Source: a virus
Length of the DNA: 64,000 nucleotides
IMG/VR virus record: IMGVR_UViG_3300029319_000004
Location: 39,017 to 103,016 of that record
Reading direction: 5' to 3' (one strand)
Numbering within the stretch: the stretch's first letter is position 1; each line of letters opens with the position of its first letter. Shown here one piece after another: positions 8,471 through 19,556 of this stretch. Under the pieces are notes generated by a model. It did no database searches and had not been told where the DNA came from. It worked only from the letters and a program-made list of their open reading frames with translations. The translations under genes were made by a program, and so were the position numbers.

Positions 8471-11400
8471 ATGTCTTTAACTGCAGCAAAACAAAATGAA
8501 GCAAAGTCATCGTTACTGGATATAAAAAAAATATTAGGACTTTTAATTCAGTCTGATTCTGAAATAGAAAAATTATCTGCGCTAACAAGCATTGGAGTAG
8601 ATTTTGATAGTTCAGGATATAATACCATCAAAGAAGATACTGATTCTCCTGATTCTACTTTCGAAAATGTAGCCTCCTCTCTGCTTTCTTTAATGACAGA
8701 GTCATCAAATCTTTTAGCAGCGCTTAACGATGTTAATCTAGAAGAGAAAGAAAGTTTAAGTCTTTTTACGGAAGGTGCATCAACTTTAGCTGATATCATA
8801 GACAATATTGATCCAAAAGTATATCAAGATCCTAAATTATGGTTTAAGGGGTTTCCAACTGATTGGATTGGCAATGTGCAGCCATCTTCATATGAAAGCC
8901 TAGTTAAGCAATTTTGCAGAAGGATGCAGTATGATGTCGAAGACGCTGGAGGTGTATCTAATTTTGATCCTAAGACTTTCTTATTTCAAGCTTTATCTAA
9001 TTCTTTAAAAAAATACTCATCTCTATTTGGAAAAAGTTATTTTAACAGAAGACCAATAGAAGCGCCTCCTGGCCCAATTGATATCGCTCAAATGATGCCA
9101 GTTGATGAAAATTTAGAAACAAAATTTCTTCCAAAAAACATCAATGCGACTCACTATATTGGCGCCCTAGAGCCTGCAGTTAGTTCAGCAGGCGCAAGAG
9201 AAGAAGATTATTTACCTGTTAGATTGGCGCCAGGTGCGTATCCAACACCCTTAGCTAGTGGCTGGGATGATGAGGGATATAAACTATTAAATAAACAAGG
9301 AAAATTAGTCAATCAGTCTCACCCTCGTGAAAATGGAATAGTTATTCCTATAGGAACACAAGTTTTTGTAACTGAAGTTGTTCTTGGTCTTTCTGGCGTG
9401 TGGGTAGGATTTATTCCTTTAGATTTAAGCGGTCAGCAAAAGTCTGCTTATGAAGCTGCAACTAAAAAAAATCAAAACATACTCTACACTCATGTAGATT
9501 ATCTTAGAAGGTTTGCATCTTCAGATCCTATGGCAGTGTTATCTCAAACACTAATTCCTTATGATGGTCAAGATCCTAGAGCTAGTACCATGCAAGGTGC
9601 TTCTCTTATAAAACCTGATTCAAATCTAAACTGGACAACTTTGGGCTATGGCGATGTTCACTTAGCCTATTATAACTTTTTAGAACACAATAATAAATAT
9701 CCAATTTATTTAGACGCAGATGATAATCCATCTGTTAGCGAACCTGATAATCTTGAAGCTATAGGTGCAATGTTTTCTAGGCCTCGTGGAAAATTTTCGG
9801 AAGGTTATTATTATTTTGCAACTCTTGATACAACTCGTCCAACAGTTGGAGAACTTTTAGAAAGCATTTCTCCTGGGCCTGGTGTAGAAAATTCAAACGA
9901 AATGAGAGAGGCGAAAGAAGAAGCAGCAACTAATGCAATTAGTGAATTAACGCCTCAGGCAATAAAAATTATTTTAGAATATGCTGGAAAACAAATTCCA
10001 GACGACCTTCTCAGTTTTGAATCATACTATATTGCTCCTGTAGCTCAAAACTTATCAACGCGTGGTGGAGAAAACAATGCAAGAATTCTTTTTGCGATGC
10101 CAGCACAAGTAGTCGACGCGCTTCCGAATTCGAAAAACATATATTATGATGATTTTAATTCTGATCTAAAAGACACTTTTAACGGTAAAGATTACACATT
10201 TACAATAAAAATATCTGATATTCCAAAAATATCTGAAAAACTAGTTCAGTTTTTAGAAAATATTAAATCAAAATTAGATACGTTTACTCAAGAGGGTGGG
10301 GCTATAAAAAATCCTAATGGAATTGATTATAATATCGAATCTCAAATAACAAGGATTGAAGAGTTCCCCATAATATTAAATGATTTTTTGCAAAGGCAAA
10401 GCACAGCTGGAGAAAGAGATGTTTTGTCTGAGCATCTTTCTTTAGGGACAAACATTGAGGGAGAAGCATTAATACAGTTTGGAATAAGAGACAATGGACA
10501 AGTTGGAGGGCAAGTAAGACAGACAGTATCTTTTGTTCTTTATAGTCCAGATCCAGATAGACTAGTACAGTCGAACAGGAAAGAGTTTGTTACCTTAGAT
10601 CCTTATTTAATTGATGAAGAAAAAAATGGTTTAGCAGTGCCAACTAGGACTGGAGTTGTACTAACGAAGGCGCTACCTTGGTTGAGAGATAAATTTCTTG
10701 ATGCTGAAGGTGCAAGGACTCTTCACTATTTCATGTCTCATAGAAACTTAATTGAGTTTGATTCTGAAACAGGCGCAGACTTGAGACTAAATGAGTGGGT
10801 TAAGTTTTTGCAGGCATATACTGTTCCTCCGTTATTAATAAAGTTATCAAAGGAAAAATCTACATCACCAGAGCAAATAGACTGTAAAAAGCTAGTTGAT
10901 GATTTATTGAATTCTCCCAGCGTTGTTGGGCCAAAAGATAAAAAGTTAAGAGAGCTTGTAGAAAAAAGATGCGGTAAAGAGTATCTTGAAGCGGTTCTGC
11001 AAGATACAGATGCTAGTGATTCTGAATCATCAGAAAAAGCCTTAGAATTTAAACAAAAAGCCTCTCAAAACCCTGGCTCCTTTGGCAATTCTAAAGCAGC
11101 TGCTCATTTAACTTTATTATATAGACAGTTTCTTCATAAGCTTGACCCACAGGGTTTAATTGCTTTATTGATGGCATGTCTGCAGGAACAATTAGGTATT
11201 CCGCTAACAGCAGAAGCGCTTTGTGAGGTTGCAATAGAAAAACTTATTGAAGCAGCTGGGGTTGAAGAAATTAAAAAAACAATTGTAAAAGCAGTGCCTG
11301 AACTTGCTTTGTTTTTTCCCGAGCTTCGTGTCGCTGAAAGGCTTGGCGACATTAGTGTAATGAACCCTGATCCCTATGATTATGACAACTCATCTGAAAA

Positions 11401-14400
11401 TTTCGCTGCTTCTTTCGGCGAAATAATGTACCCCAGCGAAAGTGAATATGAGGATACGCTAGGAGAGGATGGAACTAGTATTTTTCAAAAAGAACATATT
11501 ATAAATCAAAATATATATACTAATGCTCCAATTGCTGCAGGCGTAAAGCTTTCAAATCCTAAGTTTCCCCAAGACAAAATAATTTTTATTGCGAAATTAG
11601 AAAGAGTTGGGTATCCTATACCTCTTGTTCCAACTTCAAAAACTAATTCTATTTCTGGAGGGGGACTTTCATATCTTGCAGAAAAACAACAAATATATCT
11701 CGATAAAGGATACAGCGAGTATGAAGCAAGAGCCGCTATGGTACGAGATGGAGATTTAGAAGTTCATGAAGAGTTTTTAAATAGAGACATTGAAATTAAT
11801 CCATACGAAGCAGCTCAAAATAAGCTTCAAGGAGCAGAGAGCGCCTTTTCTGACATAAGTGATGCATTTTACAATGCAGGTCAGCGAATGAATAATCTTC
11901 CGCCAGGCACTGACGTGCTTTTAGGAACAGGAGGATCTGAATTATTAAACGCAGTTGGAGCAACTGCTGAAAGTGCAGAGCAGTTCTTGGGATATTTAAA
12001 AAGAATTATTGACCTTCAACAACTTTGTGAATTATTGGTTGGTCCAATACTTCAAGCACCAGGATTGTTATTTTCGGATCCTAACAGTTTTGTAAGTAAT
12101 TGGGAAAATTGGGCGGCTAATTTAAAAGATTCACTAATCAGGCAGTTTAAGCCACCAGATTTTAATATTCCTAAGCTAGGGTTGCCAGATGAGTTGTCAA
12201 CTGACGATTTGATTGGTGATTATGCTACAAAACTTGAACAACTAATTGTTGGTGCGATTGGAATGATTTTAGGAGAAATTTTAAATCTTCTACTAAAAGA
12301 GCTTTTAGAGAAATGCTTTAATAATCCTCAAGACAATGACTCAACAGGACCTCGGCCTGTTGGATCTGAGCCATCAATCCCACTTCCAATCATAGATGAC
12401 TTAAGCACTCGTTTGCCATCGGGAGCAACACGACCAGATTGGCCAGGTTGGTGGGCTGATATGATTGGCATATTGTCTAACCAGCAGTTATGTCGATTGT
12501 TAAAATTTAACGCAACCAGAGAAGAAATAGATATTGTTCTTGATAGAACAGATAAAAAATGGCCAGAATGCTGGGAAGCCGGAATGGACAACTCTGCAGA
12601 CGTTCAGATTACGTTTAAGCAGGCTGGTGATCGAATGCGTGCTACTGGAGATTTAGATATATGCGACGCAATTCAAGCATTAACTCCTATTTTAGTTACT
12701 GCATGTGATGCAAAATATGATTATGATGCTCGTTGTGCTGAATTGCAAATGAACGGCCTAACCAAAGAAGAGTGTGATGAGCAAATAAGACAAGAAATAG
12801 AGGATTTAAAAAACAAATTAAAATTGTTTTCTAGTAAATTATTTCCTGGGGAAGATGACACTTTTGCAGGGGTACCCGAACCTTGCGGTCCAGATGGTTA
12901 TTTTGTTTTACCGCCCATGATGGAAAATACAATGGGTAGGATAACGGACAACTATTTGCGTGCAGTAAAAAGATCTGTTTTGGATGATTTAACAACTATG
13001 GAGTTTTTCTCAGTTCCTCCTAAGGCATATGAAGCTATTAATGATCCCGAAATTCTACAGTCAACTTACAACCTAGCATTGAAAGCTACTTCTCAGGGAG
13101 CTTCGAAAGAAATAAATGCAGTAATGCCTATTCAAAAGCACTCTTTTTTGACCCAGATGGGTCTCTTCGAGCCGCGTGATTATGAGAATCTTGATGTAAA
13201 TGAAAGCCCTACGCACCTGCCATTAACCTATTCGACTGTTGGTTACAATCTTTATCTTTTTAAAATTGGCGCAAATCAAAGCGATATTACATCTGAGGAA
13301 GTAGAAACCATAAGTGCTGATGATTGGTTTGGACATCCTCCAGAGGGATTTATAAATTCTAAAACATATCAAGACACACTCCGCTCAGGAGATGGAACTT
13401 TAGTTCTTCCAGCTTGTTCATGGAATTCTACAATACCAAATCCTCATTCTAAAAATAACATACCTCAACTATCACAAGTTACTGGTGCCACAAACTTTTT
13501 ATCTGCATTAAGTATTTTTAATATGTCTCTCAATAATCAAAATACTAATATTAGTGATGCATCTGAGCTTAACGTTGTTCTTAACAATATTGAAGATCAA
13601 GTAGAAATATTACAAGATATTTTTGAAAATTCATTTTTAGGTTCGGAGATGTTTAATGTTTTTATAGAAGATGAACTATCAGAGGAACTCTTTGGTCAAA
13701 GAGTTTACAATCTTACAAAAGAATCAGAAGAATTTATAAAAGCTAATCGCCTTGGGTTTATTGAACTTAAAACAACTGATGATTTAAATTATGACTTGCC
13801 AGCCTCACTTGGAGGAATTGGTGCAGCCGGAACTAAAAAATATTGGGGATACTGGGAGCCTGGAGCAAGTTATATGGGAGATGCTACGAATGAGTATTCC
13901 GGAGCAAACTATTTCTCATCTAACGTTGGTCTCTTCAAAACTCTTACTGAAGAAGAAAAAGAGCACATGCTTAAATTAAGATCTAATGCTTTTGATGATC
14001 GATTAGCTGCCAATCTAAAGTTATTAAATAACTTTGCGCCAGGAATTTTTCCTGTTACTAGGTTTGAAGAAATAAAAAACTTTTTGGTTCAATACGCGCC
14101 AGATGATATTTATTCAGTTCTAAAAGAAATTCTTCCTGGTCCACCAACGGAAGCACAATCTAAAAAATCTGCGGCCCTTCTTTTGACTCACACTGAGTTT
14201 GAACTTATTCAAAAAAGAAAAAGATCTATAAGTCCAGAAATTAATGTCGATGCAGGCATGAGAATGCTTAATGAAAGCATGCTTGATATGATTACTTTAG
14301 ATACTCCAATGAGTGACTTATTTGCCATATCTGAAGACAGAGAGCAAAAATTTAAAAAATTTCTTGGCCGGTTGCTTGCCGACCAGAAAAACGCAAAAAA

Positions 14401-17400
14401 TGCTGCTAAAATGCCAAAGAAATTAGCTAATATGGCTGAGGGTGGCGAGCCGCATTTTGCTTTCTTGCAAATGATGGCAAGCTTTATTGGCTGTGATATG
14501 TCAAGTATCCCATTGGAAGTGCTAGGTGTAGATGTGGCACAATTAGTTCAGTTCACAACAGATGATATTCCGGTTACTGATCATGAAAAAGTAGACAGTG
14601 GAGTTAACATTGAAGAAGGTGGTGGTAGAATTCACTACTATAAACAAGATGTAAAGAAAGCTAGTTGGCAGTATAAGTTTTACAGATGGATTACTAACCA
14701 CTCAGATTTTCACATTCAAACACTTTGGGAGCAAGATCTTCCATCTTATTCAGTAGGGGGAGGAGTATATCAAGAGGAGTTTTTAGTTGATAAAGAAGGA
14801 AACCATAGCGGCGATACAGCTCACCACTACTTTGTTTCCAATGTAAGTGTTGGAGATTCACCAATATTTAAAGCGATTCGTCAAATTGCACTACATGCTA
14901 GGAGCAGTGATGAAAATCTCCTACAAGCTTTTACTCATATGCCAATTGGAAAAGCTACTGGCTTAACACCAGAAAGGTTAAATAAAATATTACCAAACTG
15001 GACTGGTTTTTTTGGATTAATTGAGGGTGTATTTTTGGATAAAACACCAGGACTACTTGCAGACTCAATGAGGACAAATTTCGGCAACGACCACACAGAC
15101 CTGGATCCAGGGATATACATGGGCTATATCCAAGATATTTTTCGAGTGCCTCAAGTAGAGGTTTCTGCATTGGCTTTAAAAACAATGCATCGAGGAAATA
15201 ATCCTTTAGAAAATACTGATTTATGCGAAATGGTTCCCGCTCTTTCAAAAAAGCCTGTTAGCGAAGCTTTGATTACAATGTTTGATAATCCTTCAGAAAC
15301 AGAAGTTTTTTCTCGTGGTCTTTATGAGAGAAGCACAATTTTAACACCAGGCGATCCATACAGTCTTACTGGAACTCCGTACAAGCGAACATTTAATAAT
15401 CTTACATTCATATCAGAACAAGTTCCAGGACTTACAGAATCTCCTAGAGCTTGGTATGGAAATACTAATTTTAATCCAAACATTTTTTATTTTGATATGC
15501 CATTGAAAAGGTCTACAACCCTAGCTCAAGCTTCTAGTGTTTCAAAAAGACTTTTAGACTCACTAGCTACACCAAGTCAAGTATCAAATGCGGGAACGCC
15601 ATCTGCTTCAGATTTGCCTCTTGTGGCATTATCAGGAATGCGAAGTTCTGCATTAAATAAAATTTTGATTTATCAAGAGATCCCTTTGGGCTCTGTTCAC
15701 ACACAAAAAGCCTTTAGCAACGATATAAAAGATTCTTATTTTATAACAAAATCAAAAGTCGTCTCAGTAGAGGGTGTTGATTCAAAATCATTTATATTAA
15801 GCGATTCCCAGCCAAATAGAGTCAGCCCTATAAAACAAGAAAGTCAGTTAATAAATCCAGAGTATAGTTTTAACATTTTTGAAGATTATGATGATGATGT
15901 TAAAAAATTAATTTATGATGTTGTTGAGAAAGCAAAAATTAAATATCTTGATGCATCTTATTTAAATCAGCCGTTCCCTGAGCAAAATTTTTCTTGGGGG
16001 TTTGGAGAAGTTAGTGCATCTGATAGAAAATATGATACTCCATCAATTTTTGCTAGTCTAGTGATGTCAAAGCTACAAGATATGATGGATGAGTATGCTG
16101 ATGGGCCAGGGACAGAAGATTCTACACCAGACTATATTGAGCGTTTTCTGCCCTGGATTTTCAAAAACCGAGAATTTTCTGCTTGTAGGTTAGCGTATTC
16201 AAATAAAGTTTTTGGAAAATTAAGATTTTCAAGATTAAATCACAAAAATTTTATGACATCGATGTGGAAAAAAATTCTTAAATCTCCTCTATCAACACCA
16301 AGAACAAATAAGCAGTGTGAAGACGTTTTAGATTCTATAAGCAGAACAAGTCAAGACACAGAAAAAACAGAAACTGATTTTTTTCAAATAGATAAAATTA
16401 AACCTCAAATTGTTGAATTTTATAAAAAATCTGTCTGTGCTGATGTTTATGATCAGTCAACTGACGTGTATAACTCTACTCATCGTGCCTTAATAGAAGG
16501 CGCAGTATCCTTAATGATTAAAATTCATGTTTTAGAGATGTGTTTAGCAGGAATAATAGCTTGGGATTGTTATAATCTAAGTGATGTATTTTCTGAAAGA
16601 ATAATTTCTAATATAATCACTAAAAGATTGAGAGAATTATTTGACGGCGATTCAGAAGAGTATGAGGACTTTTTGTTGTTTGCTGAAAACATAGCTAGAA
16701 AAGAAACAAATGTAGTTAGTTTTGCCGCAAGAACTCAAGTTAAAAATCAAACAGGTCTGGAGTATCTCATACAAAAAGAAGCGGAAAATATTGATTCAAT
16801 TGTAAGACCAATGTTTAGAAATTCTAGACCAATGAATACTAATTTATCTCTAAATGTTGTTGACTCCTCTGATGACAGTCTTTTGAAAGAGTTGGCAGCT
16901 GTTAGTTTGAGACAAAATGTTGCAAAAAAAGTTTTTCAATGTGAAGATGTGCCAAATATATTAGTAAATCAAGCTTTAAGTTCATACCCGCCAATATCAG
17001 ATGACGATGTAAAGAATGACGCAGAAAGATTATTAAAAATAGAAGAGGAATCGCTTTATTTTAATTCATTCTCAGAAAGAGATATAACTTATCCTGCTAT
17101 AAATCATTTTGTTGACAATCATTATACTCATAATTATTACGATGCCGTGCTACAAAATAGATATCATTATACACGCGGGCTATATGAAAGCATGGATGGT
17201 CTGTCGACAGAACACGATTTAAAACTAGTATATTCAAGTAAACCAACTAATGATCCTGAAACTGCAATGGATTTTTCAAGCTTGTTGTCCAAGCTTTCAC
17301 AGAGAAATTTCTTACATTCAGTTCCATTAAATTATTTTCCCGAAGCAACTCTAACTGAACCGAGAGAAATGCAAAACCTTGTTCTTTGCGAAACTCCAAC

Positions 17401-19525
17401 AAACAGTGGAGGAAATATAGAACCAGATTTTCTAAGAGTAGAAGAGTTCTATGAGCACATGTCAAAAATTAATGTTTTGCCAGCAGCAGAATTTTTAAGA
17501 TCAAAATTAATGTGCGACCCTTCCCAGTTTATAAATCAGCATGAATTTATGATTGGCAATGGTCTAAACAGTAAAATGGGAAATTTTATATTTCAACCAT
17601 ATGTTAAATTGGTTGACCAGGATGACAGAAGTTTTAAATCTAGAAAAGGACAAGATTTAGAACCTTGCGATATTGATGATAAAACACAAGGAAGCATTGT
17701 TGAAGCAGAGACTTTAATGCCAGCAGGACCCATCTTAGAAGACATAAGGAATGAAGATAATCCTTATAGTGCTTACATTTTTGATGTTGTTCCTCTTTCT
17801 ATCTTCAATTGGTTCATGGGTGAAGCTTTAATTCCTTGGCTTAATCAGCCAGAAAACCAAGACATTAATGTTTTATATAAAGATCATGGAATGAAATTAT
17901 TTTTCAAAGATGTTAAATTTGGCATGAGAATGGTATATGTTAGTTCTTTTGGTCCTTTAGTGTCCACTAATAGTTTAAAAACTAATATTATACAAGAGTT
18001 AAAAAATACATTTGGTGACGAAGCCTTTAAAAGATCAAAAGCTGGATTAGTTTCTAGAATATATTCTTTAGAAAATCGCAGATATCAGACGGCAGAAAAA
18101 AACGGACAGCCTTATACGTTTCCTGGCAGTGATCTAAGCATTAGAAAGATTCCTCAATTAATGCATGAACTTCATATACCTATGGCTTCATATGAGGAAT
18201 CATTAGAAATAACTAGAAATTCTGTGTATTTTAAAGATTCTGATAACTCAAGAGGGTCAAAAGTTTTTGATACGCAAGAGTTTTGTTACGGCCCAGTTCA
18301 AATCCCCGGCTCTGTAGAAACATTCGATATAAGGGACTTAGCGAATAAAGAAAATGAAGCGCTTCTTAAGTCTTTAGTACACATACCGAGTAATTTTTAC
18401 TTTAAACACTTCGCAAACAGGGCTATCAATCAAATACAAGGATCACCTGAATTTAAACTTTTATTTGAGCATGTTTTTCCGATAAAAAGGTACATGGCTC
18501 TAGCTTATTTGTATGCTAATGACACTATGCTTGAAAATAGATCAGGAGATTCGAATCTTTTGGCTCAGACAAAAAGCACTATTTTTGACATTATAAAATC
18601 TCTAAAAGCATCATCAGGCAATGATTACACCTTTATAACAGAATCTTCTAAAAACAAACTTGAGATTGATTTAAATGCAGAAAGAACTGGAACAACTGGT
18701 AAAGAAGAGTCCCTAACAGATCAAATAAAAATGATTATTTTTAAAACATTGCTTCTTCTTCTAAAGGGCTTTGTTGAGATTACTGATCCTGCTATTATAA
18801 CTGCGAAGTCTATTATTGACATCGGTAAGGCAATCTATGAAGCAGTAATTATTGCTGTTGAAACAGGGTTTAACGCTGCAAAACAAGGATTTCAAGCGGT
18901 TATTGATGCTGCAAATAGTGCAAAAGTTCAATTAGAGGTATCAATAGCTGTTTCTGGTCCTCCGTTAGAACAAGCATACAACCCACTAGCGCAAGCTCTA
19001 GGAGAAAAAGCCGCAGACGCAGTGCCAAATTTTGATGTCAGTAAGGAAAAAGTAACGGAATGGGAAATTGAAGTAAATGAAAGTTTTGAAATTCCTCCTG
19101 ATTTGGGTATTGAGCAGGAACAATGGGAGGATTTTGTTGAATTAGCATCTGACCTTAAGAGCACAATTGATGAGCTTAAAAAAGTTGATGAAGAACTAAA
19201 AAAAGCAGAGAAAGACAAAGAAGATTTAGAAAAAGAATATGAAAAGATAATGAACGGTGAAGATGGAAAAGGAGGAATAAAAGGCGAAATGGAAAAAGTT
19301 TTTGGATCTAATTTTCTTCTTCCGGCAACCTGGGCAGCTCTTCTGCCATCAATGACACCATATGGCGGAGGAATCATCCCGCCGCCACTTTTCATAGGCC
19401 CCCCTGGAACTTTTCCAGGTATAATATATTTAGTTTTAGTAATGTCGGGCGCTTATGAAGATTTATTTGCTGAAGAGTCCTTAAACAACTCAAGTGATGA
19501 TCCTAATTGTGATGATGAATTGTAA
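8471..19525 (+). CDS. Giant virion structural protein (3684 aa), probable baseplate/hub
   Basis: One uninterrupted 11-kb frame starting at ATG 8471. No enzymatic motif is visible. Observed pieces: a soluble mixed region over the first ~1100 residues; hydrophobic or amphipathic helix-rich stretches near residues 900-960 and 1255-1285 ('GAIGMILGEILNLLLKELLE'), which repeat the theme of a helix pair followed by a Cys; a long mixed middle; more hydrophobic helices near 3425-3500 ('KTLLLLLKGFVEITDPA'); a charged coiled coil near 3555-3600 ('LKKVDEELKKAEKDKEDLEK'); and a Pro/Gly-rich hydrophobic end ('GGGIIPPPLFIGPPGTFPG'). It lies directly before gp25 and gp6, which argues for a baseplate or hub part. 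A tape-measure role is possible because of its length, but it lacks the long uniform helical pattern of tape measures. Function is inferred from position only. Confidence 0.6.
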   Translation: MSLTAAKQNEAKSSLLDIKKILGLLIQSDSEIEKLSALTSIGVDFDSSGYNTIKEDTDSPDSTFENVASSLLSLMTESSNLLAALNDVNLEEKESLSLFTEGASTLADIIDNIDPKVYQDPKLWFKGFPTDWIGNVQPSSYESLVKQFCRRMQYDVEDAGGVSNFDPKTFLFQALSNSLKKYSSLFGKSYFNRRPIEAPPGPIDIAQMMPVDENLETKFLPKNINATHYIGALEPAVSSAGAREEDYLPVRLAPGAYPTPLASGWDDEGYKLLNKQGKLVNQSHPRENGIVIPIGTQVFVTEVVLGLSGVWVGFIPLDLSGQQKSAYEAATKKNQNILYTHVDYLRRFASSDPMAVLSQTLIPYDGQDPRASTMQGASLIKPDSNLNWTTLGYGDVHLAYYNFLEHNNKYPIYLDADDNPSVSEPDNLEAIGAMFSRPRGKFSEGYYYFATLDTTRPTVGELLESISPGPGVENSNEMREAKEEAATNAISELTPQAIKIILEYAGKQIPDDLLSFESYYIAPVAQNLSTRGGENNARILFAMPAQVVDALPNSKNIYYDDFNSDLKDTFNGKDYTFTIKISDIPKISEKLVQFLENIKSKLDTFTQEGGAIKNPNGIDYNIESQITRIEEFPIILNDFLQRQSTAGERDVLSEHLSLGTNIEGEALIQFGIRDNGQVGGQVRQTVSFVLYSPDPDRLVQSNRKEFVTLDPYLIDEEKNGLAVPTRTGVVLTKALPWLRDKFLDAEGARTLHYFMSHRNLIEFDSETGADLRLNEWVKFLQAYTVPPLLIKLSKEKSTSPEQIDCKKLVDDLLNSPSVVGPKDKKLRELVEKRCGKEYLEAVLQDTDASDSESSEKALEFKQKASQNPGSFGNSKAAAHLTLLYRQFLHKLDPQGLIALLMACLQEQLGIPLTAEALCEVAIEKLIEAAGVEEIKKTIVKAVPELALFFPELRVAERLGDISVMNPDPYDYDNSSENFAASFGEIMYPSESEYEDTLGEDGTSIFQKEHIINQNIYTNAPIAAGVKLSNPKFPQDKIIFIAKLERVGYPIPLVPTSKTNSISGGGLSYLAEKQQIYLDKGYSEYEARAAMVRDGDLEVHEEFLNRDIEINPYEAAQNKLQGAESAFSDISDAFYNAGQRMNNLPPGTDVLLGTGGSELLNAVGATAESAEQFLGYLKRIIDLQQLCELLVGPILQAPGLLFSDPNSFVSNWENWAANLKDSLIRQFKPPDFNIPKLGLPDELSTDDLIGDYATKLEQLIVGAIGMILGEILNLLLKELLEKCFNNPQDNDSTGPRPVGSEPSIPLPIIDDLSTRLPSGATRPDWPGWWADMIGILSNQQLCRLLKFNATREEIDIVLDRTDKKWPECWEAGMDNSADVQITFKQAGDRMRATGDLDICDAIQALTPILVTACDAKYDYDARCAELQMNGLTKEECDEQIRQEIEDLKNKLKLFSSKLFPGEDDTFAGVPEPCGPDGYFVLPPMMENTMGRITDNYLRAVKRSVLDDLTTMEFFSVPPKAYEAINDPEILQSTYNLALKATSQGASKEINAVMPIQKHSFLTQMGLFEPRDYENLDVNESPTHLPLTYSTVGYNLYLFKIGANQSDITSEEVETISADDWFGHPPEGFINSKTYQDTLRSGDGTLVLPACSWNSTIPNPHSKNNIPQLSQVTGATNFLSALSIFNMSLNNQNTNISDASELNVVLNNIEDQVEILQDIFENSFLGSEMFNVFIEDELSEELFGQRVYNLTKESEEFIKANRLGFIELKTTDDLNYDLPASLGGIGAAGTKKYWGYWEPGASYMGDATNEYSGANYFSSNVGLFKTLTEEEKEHMLKLRSNAFDDRLAANLKLLNNFAPGIFPVTRFEEIKNFLVQYAPDDIYSVLKEILPGPPTEAQSKKSAALLLTHTEFELIQKRKRSISPEINVDAGMRMLNESMLDMITLDTPMSDLFAISEDREQKFKKFLGRLLADQKNAKNAAKMPKKLANMAEGGEPHFAFLQMMASFIGCDMSSIPLEVLGVDVAQLVQFTTDDIPVTDHEKVDSGVNIEEGGGRIHYYKQDVKKASWQYKFYRWITNHSDFHIQTLWEQDLPSYSVGGGVYQEEFLVDKEGNHSGDTAHHYFVSNVSVGDSPIFKAIRQIALHARSSDENLLQAFTHMPIGKATGLTPERLNKILPNWTGFFGLIEGVFLDKTPGLLADSMRTNFGNDHTDLDPGIYMGYIQDIFRVPQVEVSALALKTMHRGNNPLENTDLCEMVPALSKKPVSEALITMFDNPSETEVFSRGLYERSTILTPGDPYSLTGTPYKRTFNNLTFISEQVPGLTESPRAWYGNTNFNPNIFYFDMPLKRSTTLAQASSVSKRLLDSLATPSQVSNAGTPSASDLPLVALSGMRSSALNKILIYQEIPLGSVHTQKAFSNDIKDSYFITKSKVVSVEGVDSKSFILSDSQPNRVSPIKQESQLINPEYSFNIFEDYDDDVKKLIYDVVEKAKIKYLDASYLNQPFPEQNFSWGFGEVSASDRKYDTPSIFASLVMSKLQDMMDEYADGPGTEDSTPDYIERFLPWIFKNREFSACRLAYSNKVFGKLRFSRLNHKNFMTSMWKKILKSPLSTPRTNKQCEDVLDSISRTSQDTEKTETDFFQIDKIKPQIVEFYKKSVCADVYDQSTDVYNSTHRALIEGAVSLMIKIHVLEMCLAGIIAWDCYNLSDVFSERIISNIITKRLRELFDGDSEEYEDFLLFAENIARKETNVVSFAARTQVKNQTGLEYLIQKEAENIDSIVRPMFRNSRPMNTNLSLNVVDSSDDSLLKELAAVSLRQNVAKKVFQCEDVPNILVNQALSSYPPISDDDVKNDAERLLKIEEESLYFNSFSERDITYPAINHFVDNHYTHNYYDAVLQNRYHYTRGLYESMDGLSTEHDLKLVYSSKPTNDPETAMDFSSLLSKLSQRNFLHSVPLNYFPEATLTEPREMQNLVLCETPTNSGGNIEPDFLRVEEFYEHMSKINVLPAAEFLRSKLMCDPSQFINQHEFMIGNGLNSKMGNFIFQPYVKLVDQDDRSFKSRKGQDLEPCDIDDKTQGSIVEAETLMPAGPILEDIRNEDNPYSAYIFDVVPLSIFNWFMGEALIPWLNQPENQDINVLYKDHGMKLFFKDVKFGMRMVYVSSFGPLVSTNSLKTNIIQELKNTFGDEAFKRSKAGLVSRIYSLENRRYQTAEKNGQPYTFPGSDLSIRKIPQLMHELHIPMASYEESLEITRNSVYFKDSDNSRGSKVFDTQEFCYGPVQIPGSVETFDIRDLANKENEALLKSLVHIPSNFYFKHFANRAINQIQGSPEFKLLFEHVFPIKRYMALAYLYANDTMLENRSGDSNLLAQTKSTIFDIIKSLKASSGNDYTFITESSKNKLEIDLNAERTGTTGKEESLTDQIKMIIFKTLLLLLKGFVEITDPAIITAKSIIDIGKAIYEAVIIAVETGFNAAKQGFQAVIDAANSAKVQLEVSIAVSGPPLEQAYNPLAQALGEKAADAVPNFDVSKEKVTEWEIEVNESFEIPPDLGIEQEQWEDFVELASDLKSTIDELKKVDEELKKAEKDKEDLEKEYEKIMNGEDGKGGIKGEMEKVFGSNFLLPATWAALLPSMTPYGGGIIPPPLFIGPPGTFPGIIYLVLVMSGAYEDLFAEESLNNSSDDPNCDDEL

Positions 19526-19556
19526 TAGTAACTAATTAAATAAAAGAGGGATTAAC

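Noticed and set aside
18928-19395. 155-codon open frame on the minus strand inside the giant gene
   Set aside because: It is the antisense shadow of the coiled-coil and Pro-rich end; product is Ser-rich low complexity, with no ribosome site, and all other genes are on the + strand.
8471-19525. Tape measure protein call for the 3684-aa giant
   Set aside because: Length would fit, but it lacks the long regular helical pattern and is not next to tail tube genes; kept as structural, unknown.
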